A stretch of DNA of 64,000 nucleotides from Occultella glacieicola (GTDB taxonomy: Bacteria; Actinomycetota; Actinomycetes; Actinomycetales; Beutenbergiaceae). Positions 36,948-44,627 of this stretch are shown piece by piece; within the stretch, counting starts at the first letter, position 1, and each line of letters opens with the position of its first letter. The stretch spans positions 310,001 to 374,000 of the forward strand of contig NZ_SMNA01000003.1 in assembly GCF_004353825.1 (NCBI RefSeq). The letters are read 5' to 3'. The position numbers and the translations under genes were made by a program. Below the pieces are notes generated by a model that was not told the origin of the DNA, made no database searches, and saw only the letters and a program-made list of their open reading frames with translations.

Positions 36948-39803
36948 GTGCCGCAGTCGAACCCGGCAGAACCCCCCGCGGACGCGAGCGGCGTCCGTTC
37001 CCGCGACTCCCTCGACTCCCTCGTCCATGACCTGCTCGCCCGGCTCACCGACGACGAGAAGGTGGCCATGCTGCACCAGGCGAGTCCCGCCGTCGGGCGC
37101 CTCGGCCTGTTGCCGTTCCACACCGGCGCGGAGGCCCTGCACGGGGTCGCCTGGCTCGGTCGGGCCACGTTGTACCCGCAGCCCGTCGGCCTCGCCGCGA
37201 GCTGGGACCCGGATCTGCTGCGCCGGATCGGGGACCAGGTCGGCACCGAGCTGCGCGCCAAGCACGCCGCCGACCCGACGGTCAGCCGGAATGTGTGGGC
37301 GCCGGTGGTGAACCCGTTGCGGCACCCACTCTGGGGCCGCAACGAGGAGGGCTACTCCGAGGATCCGCACCTGACCGCCGACCTCGGCACCGCCTACGCC
37401 CGCGGGCTGCGGGGTGAGGACACCCGGATCTGGCGCACCGTGCCGACGCTCAAGCACTTCCTCGCCTACAACAACGAGACCGACCGTGCGGTCACCTCCT
37501 CGCAGTTGCGCCCGCGTGTGCTGCACGAGTACGAGTTGCCGGCGTACCGGGGCCCGATCGAGGCCGGGGTGGTGGGAGCGGTGATGCCCTCCTACAACCT
37601 GGTCAACGGTCGGCCGAACCATGTCGCGCGCGAGTTGCTGGAGCTGTTGCGGTCCTGGACCGAGGAGTCGGTGCTGGTGGTCTCCGACGCCGGCGCGCCC
37701 ACGAACCTGAGTGTCGCCGAGCGCTACCACCCGGACCCGGTCGTGGCGCACGCGGCGGCACTCGTGGCCGGGGTGGACTCGTTCACGGACAACGGGCCGG
37801 ACCCGGCGCCCACGATCGCCCTGATCAGGCAGGCGCTCGAGCGGGGCCTGATCACGATGGCCGACGTCGACCGCGCCGTCACCCGGGTGCTGACCGTACG
37901 CGCCAACTCCGGTGAGTTCGACACCGAGGACCCCTACGACGCCATCACCGCCGAGCACCTCGACCTGCCTACGCACCGTGAGCTCGCCAGGGAGGCCGCC
38001 GGGCGGGCCGTGGTGGTGCTGCGCAACACGGGGGTGCTGCCGCTCGCGCCGGTGGGCTCGGTGGCGGTGATCGGGCCGCTCGCGGGCCGGGTGCTGCCGG
38101 ACTGGTACGCGGGCACCCCGCCGTACACGGTGAGCCTCGCCGACGCTGTCCGGGCGCGCTGGGGCGCGACCGATCCCGGGGACGTCAGCGTGCTGGACGG
38201 CTCGGACCGGGTCGCGCTGCGCTCGGTCGGCACCGGCGCCTACCTGCGGGCCGGTGCCGACCGGGTCCTGGTCGCCGACGCCGCCGACGTCGCCGCGAGG
38301 GCCGGCGAGGACGTGCTCTGGGACGTCACCGACTGGGGGCACGGGGTGCTCACCCTGGCCGGTGCGACCACCGGCCTGCTCCTGCGTGCGGACGGCGAGC
38401 GGGTCCTGGCCGATGCGACCCGGCCCCAGGGCTGGGTGGTGGGCGAGTCCTGGCGGGCGCACCGGCACCCCGACGACACCTGGTCCCTCCAGCACCTCGG
38501 CACCGGCCGGTGGCTGCGCGCGGACGCGTATGGCAGTGGGGTCGGCGCCACCGCCGCGAGCGTGGACGAGGCCGAGCGGTTCGTCCGCCGGCTCGTGCGC
38601 TCAGGCGCCGAAGAGGCCGCCGCCGCCGCCGTTGACGCGGACGTGGTGCTGTGCGCCGTCGGCAACGACCCGCACCTGCTCGGCCGGGAGACGCAGGACC
38701 GGCCCGCCCTCGACCTGCCGGCGCCGATGGCCGAACTGTGGCGCACCGTCCGGGAGGCGAACCCGGCCGCGGTGCTGGTCCTGGTCTCGAGCTACCCGTA
38801 CGCGCTCGACGCCGCCGCCCGCGACGCCGCCGCGATCGTGTGGACCGGCCACGGCGGCCAGGAGGCCGGCAACGGGCTGCTGGACGTGCTCCTCGGCGAG
38901 GTCGAGCCGAGCGGCCGGCTCCCGCAGACCTGGTGGCGCAGCGAGGCCGACGCGGGCGACCTGCTCGACTACGACATCCTCGGTGCGGGCACCACCTATT
39001 GGTACTGCGACGCCGAACCGCAGTTCGCGTTCGGGCACGGGCTCACCTACGCCCAGGTGTGCTACGACGCCCTGTCGGTGGAACCGGACGGCGACGGCGT
39101 GCTCGCCCGGGTGAGCGTGTCGAACACCGGGGACCGGCCGGCCACCGAGGTGGTCCAGGTCTACACCGACTCCCCCGACCACCCGGTGCGGTTCCCGCGC
39201 CGCCTCGCCGCCCATGCCCGGGTCCCGCTCGCGCCCGGTGAGCACCGCACCGTGTCCCTGCGGGTCCCCGCCGAGCGGTTCGCGGTCTGGGACACCACCC
39301 GCCACGCCATGACGGTCCTGGCCGCCGACTACCGGGTGCTGGCCGGACCGAGCGCCGCCGACACCCCCCTACGCGCACGCCTCACGCTCGACGGCGAGCC
39401 GGCTGCCCCGCACCGGCTGCCGCTGCGCGCGGTCGACTTCGACACCCACCACGGCACCCGGATCGAGGAGGCCACCCTGGCCACGGGCGAGGTGATCACC
39501 GCGCCGTCGGGCTCGGGATGGCTGGAGTTCACCGCCGTCGAGGGTCTCGCCGAGGCGGCCGTGGTCACCGTCGCCCGCACGGCGCCGGGACCGGCCTCGG
39601 TGACCCTGGAGACGGTCGCCGACGGCGGAGCGCGCCCGTTCGCGCGGGCGGCGGTCCCCGAGGGGCTGGGTCGGCACGACCTCACCGAGGTGGTGCTGGA
39701 ACCCGTACGGTCCATCGGGCGGCCGGTCACGGGACGGACGCCGGGCCTGCGGGTGGTGCTGACCGGCCCGGTGCGCCTGGCCGGGTTCGGCGTCGGGCGA
39801 TGA
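36948..39803 (+). CDS. GH3 beta-glycosidase with inserted beta-trefoil domain
   Basis: A 951-residue cytoplasmic family 3 enzyme (beta-glucosidase or beta-xylosidase). The N-terminal barrel has nucleophile D247 (VVSDAGAP) and KHFLAYNNE. The C-terminal sandwich has GRETQDR (E581, a candidate acid/base) and GHGGQEAGNGLLDVL, followed by a fibronectin-like domain. Between the two catalytic domains, at about 419-550, lies an insert with three visible fascin/ricin-like beta-trefoil repeats (GTGAYLRAG, TTGLLLRAD, GTGRWLRAD), a possible sugar-binding module. GTG 36948 was chosen for AAAGGAG eight bases upstream. It is divergent from the importer operon and preceded by operator 3. Glucose or xylose specificity is not decided by sequence. 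Confidence 0.88.
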   Translation: MPQSNPAEPPADASGVRSRDSLDSLVHDLLARLTDDEKVAMLHQASPAVGRLGLLPFHTGAEALHGVAWLGRATLYPQPVGLAASWDPDLLRRIGDQVGTELRAKHAADPTVSRNVWAPVVNPLRHPLWGRNEEGYSEDPHLTADLGTAYARGLRGEDTRIWRTVPTLKHFLAYNNETDRAVTSSQLRPRVLHEYELPAYRGPIEAGVVGAVMPSYNLVNGRPNHVARELLELLRSWTEESVLVVSDAGAPTNLSVAERYHPDPVVAHAAALVAGVDSFTDNGPDPAPTIALIRQALERGLITMADVDRAVTRVLTVRANSGEFDTEDPYDAITAEHLDLPTHRELAREAAGRAVVVLRNTGVLPLAPVGSVAVIGPLAGRVLPDWYAGTPPYTVSLADAVRARWGATDPGDVSVLDGSDRVALRSVGTGAYLRAGADRVLVADAADVAARAGEDVLWDVTDWGHGVLTLAGATTGLLLRADGERVLADATRPQGWVVGESWRAHRHPDDTWSLQHLGTGRWLRADAYGSGVGATAASVDEAERFVRRLVRSGAEEAAAAAVDADVVLCAVGNDPHLLGRETQDRPALDLPAPMAELWRTVREANPAAVLVLVSSYPYALDAAARDAAAIVWTGHGGQEAGNGLLDVLLGEVEPSGRLPQTWWRSEADAGDLLDYDILGAGTTYWYCDAEPQFAFGHGLTYAQVCYDALSVEPDGDGVLARVSVSNTGDRPATEVVQVYTDSPDHPVRFPRRLAAHARVPLAPGEHRTVSLRVPAERFAVWDTTRHAMTVLAADYRVLAGPSAADTPLRARLTLDGEPAAPHRLPLRAVDFDTHHGTRIEEATLATGEVITAPSGSGWLEFTAVEGLAEAAVVTVARTAPGPASVTLETVADGGARPFARAAVPEGLGRHDLTEVVLEPVRSIGRPVTGRTPGLRVVLTGPVRLAGFGVGR

Positions 39804-39865
39804 CCGGTCGGCTGCCCGAGCACCGGATCCGGGTGCCGCTGGACGTGCATGCGGGGAATCGCTGA
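39800..39865 (+). other. Tiny 21-codon reading frame overlapping the GH3 stop
   Basis: ATG 39800 overlaps the GH3 stop as ATGA and opens 21 codons ending at 39865. The geometry mimics the coupled starts elsewhere in the window. The peptide has no recognisable motif; it may be the stub of a lost downstream gene or chance. Confidence 0.2.
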
Positions 39866-39944
39866 CGTTCTTTCGCCCCGCTGGTGAACTTCCGGATCGG
39901 GGCACCACGACTCGTCTGAGCCCAAGACCGCCGTCCGGTTGCGG

Positions 39945-40979
39945 CTACCGGGCCAGCCGCTCGACGATCGCCCCGTACAGCGGCGGGACCCGGGCCGCGA
40001 CCGGCACGATGGCAGCGCGCCCGGGTGAGGTGGCCCAGCGCACCAGGCCACTGGTGAGCAGCCGGTAGTCCCGGGTCGCCCGGGCCCAGGCCCGTTCGTA
40101 CGCCTCGGGGCCGTCGTCGAGGGTCGCCACCGCGGCCCGGGCCTGGGCCAGGCCGACGCTCAGGCCCTCACCGGTCAGCGCGTCGACGTAGCCGGACGCG
40201 TCTCCGACGAGCCGGATCCGCCCTGCCACCCGTCGGCGGGAGCGTTGCTGCAACGGACCGGCTCCGCGGACCGGTCCGAGCGGCTCCGTGCCGCGCAGCC
40301 GGGCCCGGATCTCGGGGAACGTGGCGAGGGCGTCCATGTAGTCGACGCCGGCCGGACCGAGCAACGCCACCCCGACCGTGTCATCGGCGACGGGCGTCAC
40401 GTAGGCCTCCACCCCAGCGCCCCAGTGCACCTCGACGAGGTCGGTCCAGGCAGCCACCCGGAAGTGCCGACGCAGTCCGAACCGGCGGCGGTCCCGCGCT
40501 CCTCGGGGCGCGACCGCCAGGCCGGCGGCGCGACGGATGGTGGAGTGCAGGCCGTCGCACCCGATCAGGAACCGTGCCGCGACCCCCGCCGCCCGCACGC
40601 CGTCGGGCGACTGGCTGATCCGGTCCGCCCGGGCCCGCACATGCTCCACACCGAGGTCGATGCTGCGCGCGTACAGCGCCTCGTGCAACGTGGTGCGGCG
40701 AACCCCGCGACCGGGCCCGGTGACGAACAGGTGGTCCACGTGCCGGCGACGGTCCCGGTAACTGATGCCGGTCAGGGCGTGTCCGGCCGGGTCGACACCG
40801 AGCCGGTGCAGGCCCGCGAGCGCGCCGGGCATCAGACCCTCGCCGCATGCCTTGTCGATGGGAGCGGTGCGCGGCTCGACGACCACCACCTCACGGCCGG
40901 CCAGCCGGGCCTCGATCGCGACGGCCAGCCCTACCGGACCGCCCCCGACGACGAGGATGTCGGTGCTCGCCCGGCTCAC
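39945..40979 (-). CDS. FAD-dependent oxidoreductase (SrsC-like) of the type III PKS cluster
   Basis: A 344-residue flavoprotein. It has a dinucleotide-binding fold (ILVVGGGPVGLAVAIEARLAG), an EP and Arg motif for FAD, a central GCDGLHS and the second FAD motif GDASGYVDALTGEGLS; the family includes geranylgeranyl reductases and aromatic hydroxylases. In Streptomyces griseus the analogous SrsC hydroxylates methylated alkylresorcinols toward quinones. The GTG at 40979 overlaps the methyltransferase stop as GTGA. Hydroxylation of a polyketide phenol is the preferred role, but reduction of a prenyl chain cannot be excluded. Confidence 0.85.
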   Translation of the reverse strand: MSRASTDILVVGGGPVGLAVAIEARLAGREVVVVEPRTAPIDKACGEGLMPGALAGLHRLGVDPAGHALTGISYRDRRRHVDHLFVTGPGRGVRRTTLHEALYARSIDLGVEHVRARADRISQSPDGVRAAGVAARFLIGCDGLHSTIRRAAGLAVAPRGARDRRRFGLRRHFRVAAWTDLVEVHWGAGVEAYVTPVADDTVGVALLGPAGVDYMDALATFPEIRARLRGTEPLGPVRGAGPLQQRSRRRVAGRIRLVGDASGYVDALTGEGLSVGLAQARAAVATLDDGPEAYERAWARATRDYRLLTSGLVRWATSPGRAAIVPVAARVPPLYGAIVERLAR

Positions 40980-41536
40980 TGGCCCGTTCCTGCGGACGCG
41001 TGGCCGCCGGACCGGGTCGCCTCCGCGAGGGCGCGTTCCTCGGCCGGGATCCGGAACCTCAGCAGCAGCACGGCGTTGAGCACGGTGAACACCACGGCGG
41101 TGATCCACGACGTGTGGATCAGCGGGAGGGCGAGTCCCTCCACGACCACGGCGACGTAGTTCGGGTGGCGCAGCCACCGGTAGGGGCCCGCGTGGACGAG
41201 CGGAAGGCCGGGAACGACGATGATCCGGGTGTTCCATCGCCGGCCGAGCGTAGCGATGCACCACCAGCGAAGTGCCTGGCTGGCCAGGACCGCGGCCAGC
41301 GCCGTCCAGCCGAGGACCGGCAGGAACGGGCGGTCCGCGAACCACGCCTCGACCACGCACGCGACCAGCAGCGCGGTGTGCAGGGCGACCATGGCCGGGA
41401 AGTGACCGCGCCCCCGCTCCACTCCGCCGTGATCGAATGCCCACCGGGCGTGCCGGGCCGAGACGACCAGTTCGAGCAGCCGCTCGAGCGCGGTCGCGGC
41501 GACCACCACGACGAACAGCACGAAGGTCGGGCTCAC
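40976..41536 (-). CDS. Isoprenylcysteine carboxyl methyltransferase-like protein (SrsB-like)
   Basis: A 186-residue membrane methyltransferase with four or five TM segments. The ICMT-family C-terminal motif is clear: GPYRWLRHPNYVAVVVEGLALPL, followed by RIPAEERAL. Relatives beside bacterial type III PKS genes, such as SrsB, O-methylate alkylresorcinols using S-adenosylmethionine. The GTG start overlaps the PKS stop as GTGA and its stop overlaps the oxidoreductase start, so all three are translationally coupled. Confidence 0.87.
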   Translation of the reverse strand: MSPTFVLFVVVVAATALERLLELVVSARHARWAFDHGGVERGRGHFPAMVALHTALLVACVVEAWFADRPFLPVLGWTALAAVLASQALRWWCIATLGRRWNTRIIVVPGLPLVHAGPYRWLRHPNYVAVVVEGLALPLIHTSWITAVVFTVLNAVLLLRFRIPAEERALAEATRSGGHASAGTGQ

Positions 41537-42612
41537 TGCGGCACCCCCCACCGCAGCAGGACGAGTTCCGCGCACACGCCCGGCCCGAACGCCAACAGCA
41601 CTCCGTAGGCCCCGGGGGCCGGCCCGTTGCGCTCGAGGGTATCGGCCAGGACGTGCAGGACCGATGAGGATGACAGGTTGCCCACGGCGGCGAGGCAGTC
41701 GCGGCTCACCTGCAGGTCGCGGTCGTCCAGGTCGAGTGCGCCGGCGACGGCGTCGAAGATGCGTGGGCCGCCCGCGTGCACCACCCACGTGCCGACGTTC
41801 TCGCGGGCGAGCGAATGCTCGTCGAGCAGGGTCGCCAGGTCGCCGGCGAGGTTCTCGGCGATCACTTCCGGCAGTCCGGCCGAGAGCATGATGGCGAAGC
41901 CGGTGTCCCTGATGTGCCAGCCGAGCTGGTCTGCGGTACCCGGGTAGAGCGAGCTACGACTGCCCAACACCTCCGGGCCGGGAGGCCCGACCCGACCGGC
42001 CGGGTGGCTCTCCCCCACCAGCACCACGGCGGCGGCACCGTCGCCGAACAGGGCGCTCGAGACGAGGTTCGCCGTCGAGTCGTCGTCCCGCTGGAACGTC
42101 AGCGAGCACAGTTCCACCGAGACCAGCAGACCGACGTGCTCCGGGTGGCCGGCCAGATAGTCGTGCACCCGCGCGATCCCGGCGGCGCCCGCCACGCAGC
42201 CCAGACCGAACGACGGCATCCGCCGGACGTCGCTGCGCAGCCCGAGCCGGTCGACCAGCGCGGCGTCGATGGATGGCGCCGAGATCCCGGTGACGGACGT
42301 GAACAGCAGGAAGTCGACCTCGGCCGCCGCGATACCGGCTCGGCTCAGTGCCCTGCGACACGCCTCCTCCGCGAGCGTCGTGCCCTCGGAGATGAACAGG
42401 TCGTTGGCGCGGCCGAACGACGTCAGCGCACCGTACTCCTCGAGTGGGAGCGTCAGGTGCCGGGTACGCACCCCGCTGGAGCGCTGTAGCCGGGCCAGGG
42501 CGGCCCGCCGCGCCGGATTCGTGCTGAGCAGTGGACCGATCGTGTCGATGATGTCCTGTTGGGGATGCGCGCGCCCGGGAAGCGCGGTTCCGACGGCAAG
42601 AAGGCGCGACAT
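41533..42612 (-). CDS. Type III polyketide synthase (alkylresorcinol/alkylpyrone type)
   Basis: A 359-residue chalcone synthase-fold enzyme with the complete catalytic triad C139 (GLGCVAGAAG), H279 (VVHAGGP) and N312 (AVGNLSSSS). It resembles bacterial enzymes such as SrsA that extend long-chain acyl starters with malonyl- or methylmalonyl-CoA. With the next two genes it would make methylated, oxidised phenolic lipids in the membrane. The ATG at 42612 has no clear ribosome-binding site, so translation may be leaderless. The product is inferred from gene context, not from substrate-pocket residues. Confidence 0.93.
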   Translation of the reverse strand: MSRLLAVGTALPGRAHPQQDIIDTIGPLLSTNPARRAALARLQRSSGVRTRHLTLPLEEYGALTSFGRANDLFISEGTTLAEEACRRALSRAGIAAAEVDFLLFTSVTGISAPSIDAALVDRLGLRSDVRRMPSFGLGCVAGAAGIARVHDYLAGHPEHVGLLVSVELCSLTFQRDDDSTANLVSSALFGDGAAAVVLVGESHPAGRVGPPGPEVLGSRSSLYPGTADQLGWHIRDTGFAIMLSAGLPEVIAENLAGDLATLLDEHSLARENVGTWVVHAGGPRIFDAVAGALDLDDRDLQVSRDCLAAVGNLSSSSVLHVLADTLERNGPAPGAYGVLLAFGPGVCAELVLLRWGVPQ

Positions 42613-42689
42613 CGTGGCATCGTGTCACGCAGGGGACTCGTCGGCAGCGCCAGCCGCTGACGTGCGGGGCGGTGCGAGGAGGAGAACAC
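42613..42689. promoter_or_regulatory. Divergent control region between type III PKS and UbiA genes
   Basis: Only 77 bases separate the two starts, so both promoters must be here or be leaderless. I found no convincing -10/-35 pair. UbiA has a strong GAGGAG site; the PKS has none. Confidence 0.4.
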
Positions 42690-43544
42690 GTGAGTTCCTG
42701 GACCCGGACCGCCCGTGGTCTGCGCTCCGCCAGCCATCCTGGCCCGACGGCCGTCGTGACCGTGCTGGCCGCGGCGTTCGCCCTCGGTGTCGGCGCCAGT
42801 GCGTCGCGAGCCGTCCTCGTCACACTCGCGGTGCTCGCCGGGCAACTCTCGGTCGGTTGGTCCAACGACTGGATCGACGCGGGACGTGACGCCGCCGTCG
42901 CGCGTGGGGACAAGCCCGTCGTTGCCGGCACGGTCTCGATCGGGCTGCTGCGCCGGGTGGCATTACTGGCGTTGGCTGCCTGCGTCGTCCTGTCCCTGGC
43001 CACGGGCTGGGCAGCCGGGGCCGTGCACCTGGCCGCGGTGGCCAGTGCGTGGTCCTACAACCTCGTCCTGAAGTCCACGCCGCTGTCCTGGGTGCCGTAC
43101 GCCGTCTCGTTCGGACTGCTGCCCATCTTCGTCGTGATGGCCTGCGTGCCAGGCGCATCCGCCGCACCGTGGGCAGTCATCGCGACGGCACTGCTCGGGG
43201 TCGGCGCGCACGTGGCGAACACGCTGCCGGACCTGGAGGACGACCGGCGAACGGGCGTCCGGGGGCTGCCGCACCGGATCGGGCGGGCCGGGTCGAGCCT
43301 GCTCGCGCCGCTTGTCCTGATGCTCGCGACCGTCGTCGTCGTCCTGGGCCCGGACCGTCCGCCGGGCCCGGGCGCCTGGGCCGGCACCGTCGCCGCCCTC
43401 GTCCTCGTCCTCGCTGCCTCGGCCGGTGTCGTCGCCAGGATCCGTACGCGCAGCCGGCTCCCGTTCGCGCTGAGCATGGCGGTCGCCGTCGTCTGCGTCG
43501 TGCTGCTGGTGATGGCCGCGCCGGAACTCGTGGTGCCCGCCTGA
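42690..43544 (+). CDS. UbiA-family prenyltransferase
   Basis: A 284-residue integral membrane prenyltransferase with about eight TM helices. The first Asp-rich motif is NDWIDAGRD (N59, D60, D63, D67); the second is PDLEDDRRTG. These bind Mg-prenyl diphosphate in UbiA and MenA enzymes. The neighbour is a type III PKS cluster, which makes an aromatic phenol the likely acceptor, but menaquinone- or geranylgeranyl-lipid roles are possible. GTG 42690 follows GAGGAG. It is divergent from the PKS operon and ends 16 bases from the convergent SGNH esterase gene. Confidence 0.88.
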   Translation: MSSWTRTARGLRSASHPGPTAVVTVLAAAFALGVGASASRAVLVTLAVLAGQLSVGWSNDWIDAGRDAAVARGDKPVVAGTVSIGLLRRVALLALAACVVLSLATGWAAGAVHLAAVASAWSYNLVLKSTPLSWVPYAVSFGLLPIFVVMACVPGASAAPWAVIATALLGVGAHVANTLPDLEDDRRTGVRGLPHRIGRAGSSLLAPLVLMLATVVVVLGPDRPPGPGAWAGTVAALVLVLAASAGVVARIRTRSRLPFALSMAVAVVCVVLLVMAAPELVVPA

Positions 43545-43560
43545 ACCCCGGATCGGAAGA

Positions 43561-44547
43561 TCAGCCCCGCAGCGGGCCGAGCGCCGCCGCGAGCCGCTCA
43601 CCCATCAGGCGATACCCGTCGGCCGTGGGGTGCACCTCGTCGGAGAGCAGATGCCGGTCCTGGTGACCGATGATGGTCGGTCCGTCGATGAGGTGCAGCC
43701 GGTCGTCGTCGGTGCCCGCGAGCACGTCGGCGATGGCCTCACGCATCCACTCGAGGGTGACCCCGACCGCGTTCGGCGTGGTCTCCAGCGGCGCGGACAC
43801 GATCGGGGTGATGACGGCGATCGCCGCCGCCGGATGTCCGGCGCGCACCTGGTCGATCAACCCCGCGACCTGCGGGCCGAACGTGCGCTGCGACATCGTT
43901 GCGCCGCCCTGCACGTTGATGCCAAGGCACAGGCTGACGACGTCCGCCGGAATCCCAGTGATCGTGCGGACAGCGACCGGGTCGAGGTGACATTGGCCGC
44001 CGAATCCGAGGCAGGTGAGGTCCCAGTCGAGGGCTCGGGCGACGAGCGCCGGCCACGTCTCGCTCGGTCCGCCTGCGGCGCTGCACTGGGTGATCGAGGA
44101 TCCGTAAGCGGTCCAGCGTGTGGCTGGGTCCGGGCCCGCCTGCGCCGAGCCGGTGAGCCGCACCGACCTGATCCAGGTCTCGCCGTCCTGCGGCAGCCAC
44201 ACTTGCAACCGGTGCTCGCCGGCGGGCAACGGTACGTGGATGGTGAACGGTCCCGCATCGATGTCGACCCGCCGGTGCAGCACGCCATCGACCACCACGT
44301 CCACGCGCGTGTCACGGATGACGTCGAGCACGAGCTCGCCGTCGAGCTCGACGCTCTCGGCGTCGGTGACGACCTCGAGACGCACGCCCGCGGACTGACG
44401 TGCCATGGCGACCAGCTCCGGCGCGAACGCCCGGTCCACCAGGCCCGGCAGCAGCCGCCAGACCCGCAGCGCGCCGTCACGGGCCTCCCAGCCGACCGCG
44501 CCGCGCCAGGCCTCGGGTCGGACATCGGGTCGCAGTTCCACGGTCAC
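43561..44547 (-). CDS. SGNH/GDSL-family esterase
   Basis: A 328-residue protein with an N-terminal jelly-roll domain (about 20-130) and a C-terminal SGNH hydrolase. Block I is YGSSITQC (Ser), then the Gly of GFGGQ, the Asn of LGINVQGG and the catalytic pair DEVHPT (Asp, His). This arrangement resembles bacterial carbohydrate esterases acting on acetylated sugars. No signal peptide, so the substrate is probably intracellular. It might deacetylate imported plant oligosaccharides, but there is no operon link to the sugar locus. The start may be the GTG at 44547 or the next GTG at 44541. Confidence 0.82.
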   Translation of the reverse strand: MTVELRPDVRPEAWRGAVGWEARDGALRVWRLLPGLVDRAFAPELVAMARQSAGVRLEVVTDAESVELDGELVLDVIRDTRVDVVVDGVLHRRVDIDAGPFTIHVPLPAGEHRLQVWLPQDGETWIRSVRLTGSAQAGPDPATRWTAYGSSITQCSAAGGPSETWPALVARALDWDLTCLGFGGQCHLDPVAVRTITGIPADVVSLCLGINVQGGATMSQRTFGPQVAGLIDQVRAGHPAAAIAVITPIVSAPLETTPNAVGVTLEWMREAIADVLAGTDDDRLHLIDGPTIIGHQDRHLLSDEVHPTADGYRLMGERLAAALGPLRG

Positions 44548-44627
44548 GGTCGCACCCTACCGTCGCCCCGGGGAGGCGGTCTGCGACCGCGCGACGAAGG
44601 TTGGATCCGAGCGTGGGCAGCGCCCGA

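Noticed and set aside
22584-39803. Locus for human-milk or mucin glycans instead of xyloglucan
   Set aside because: GH95 and GH42 would fit, but the YicI-type alpha-xylosidase has no role there and no hexosaminidase or sialidase is present. Kept as the alternative to test.
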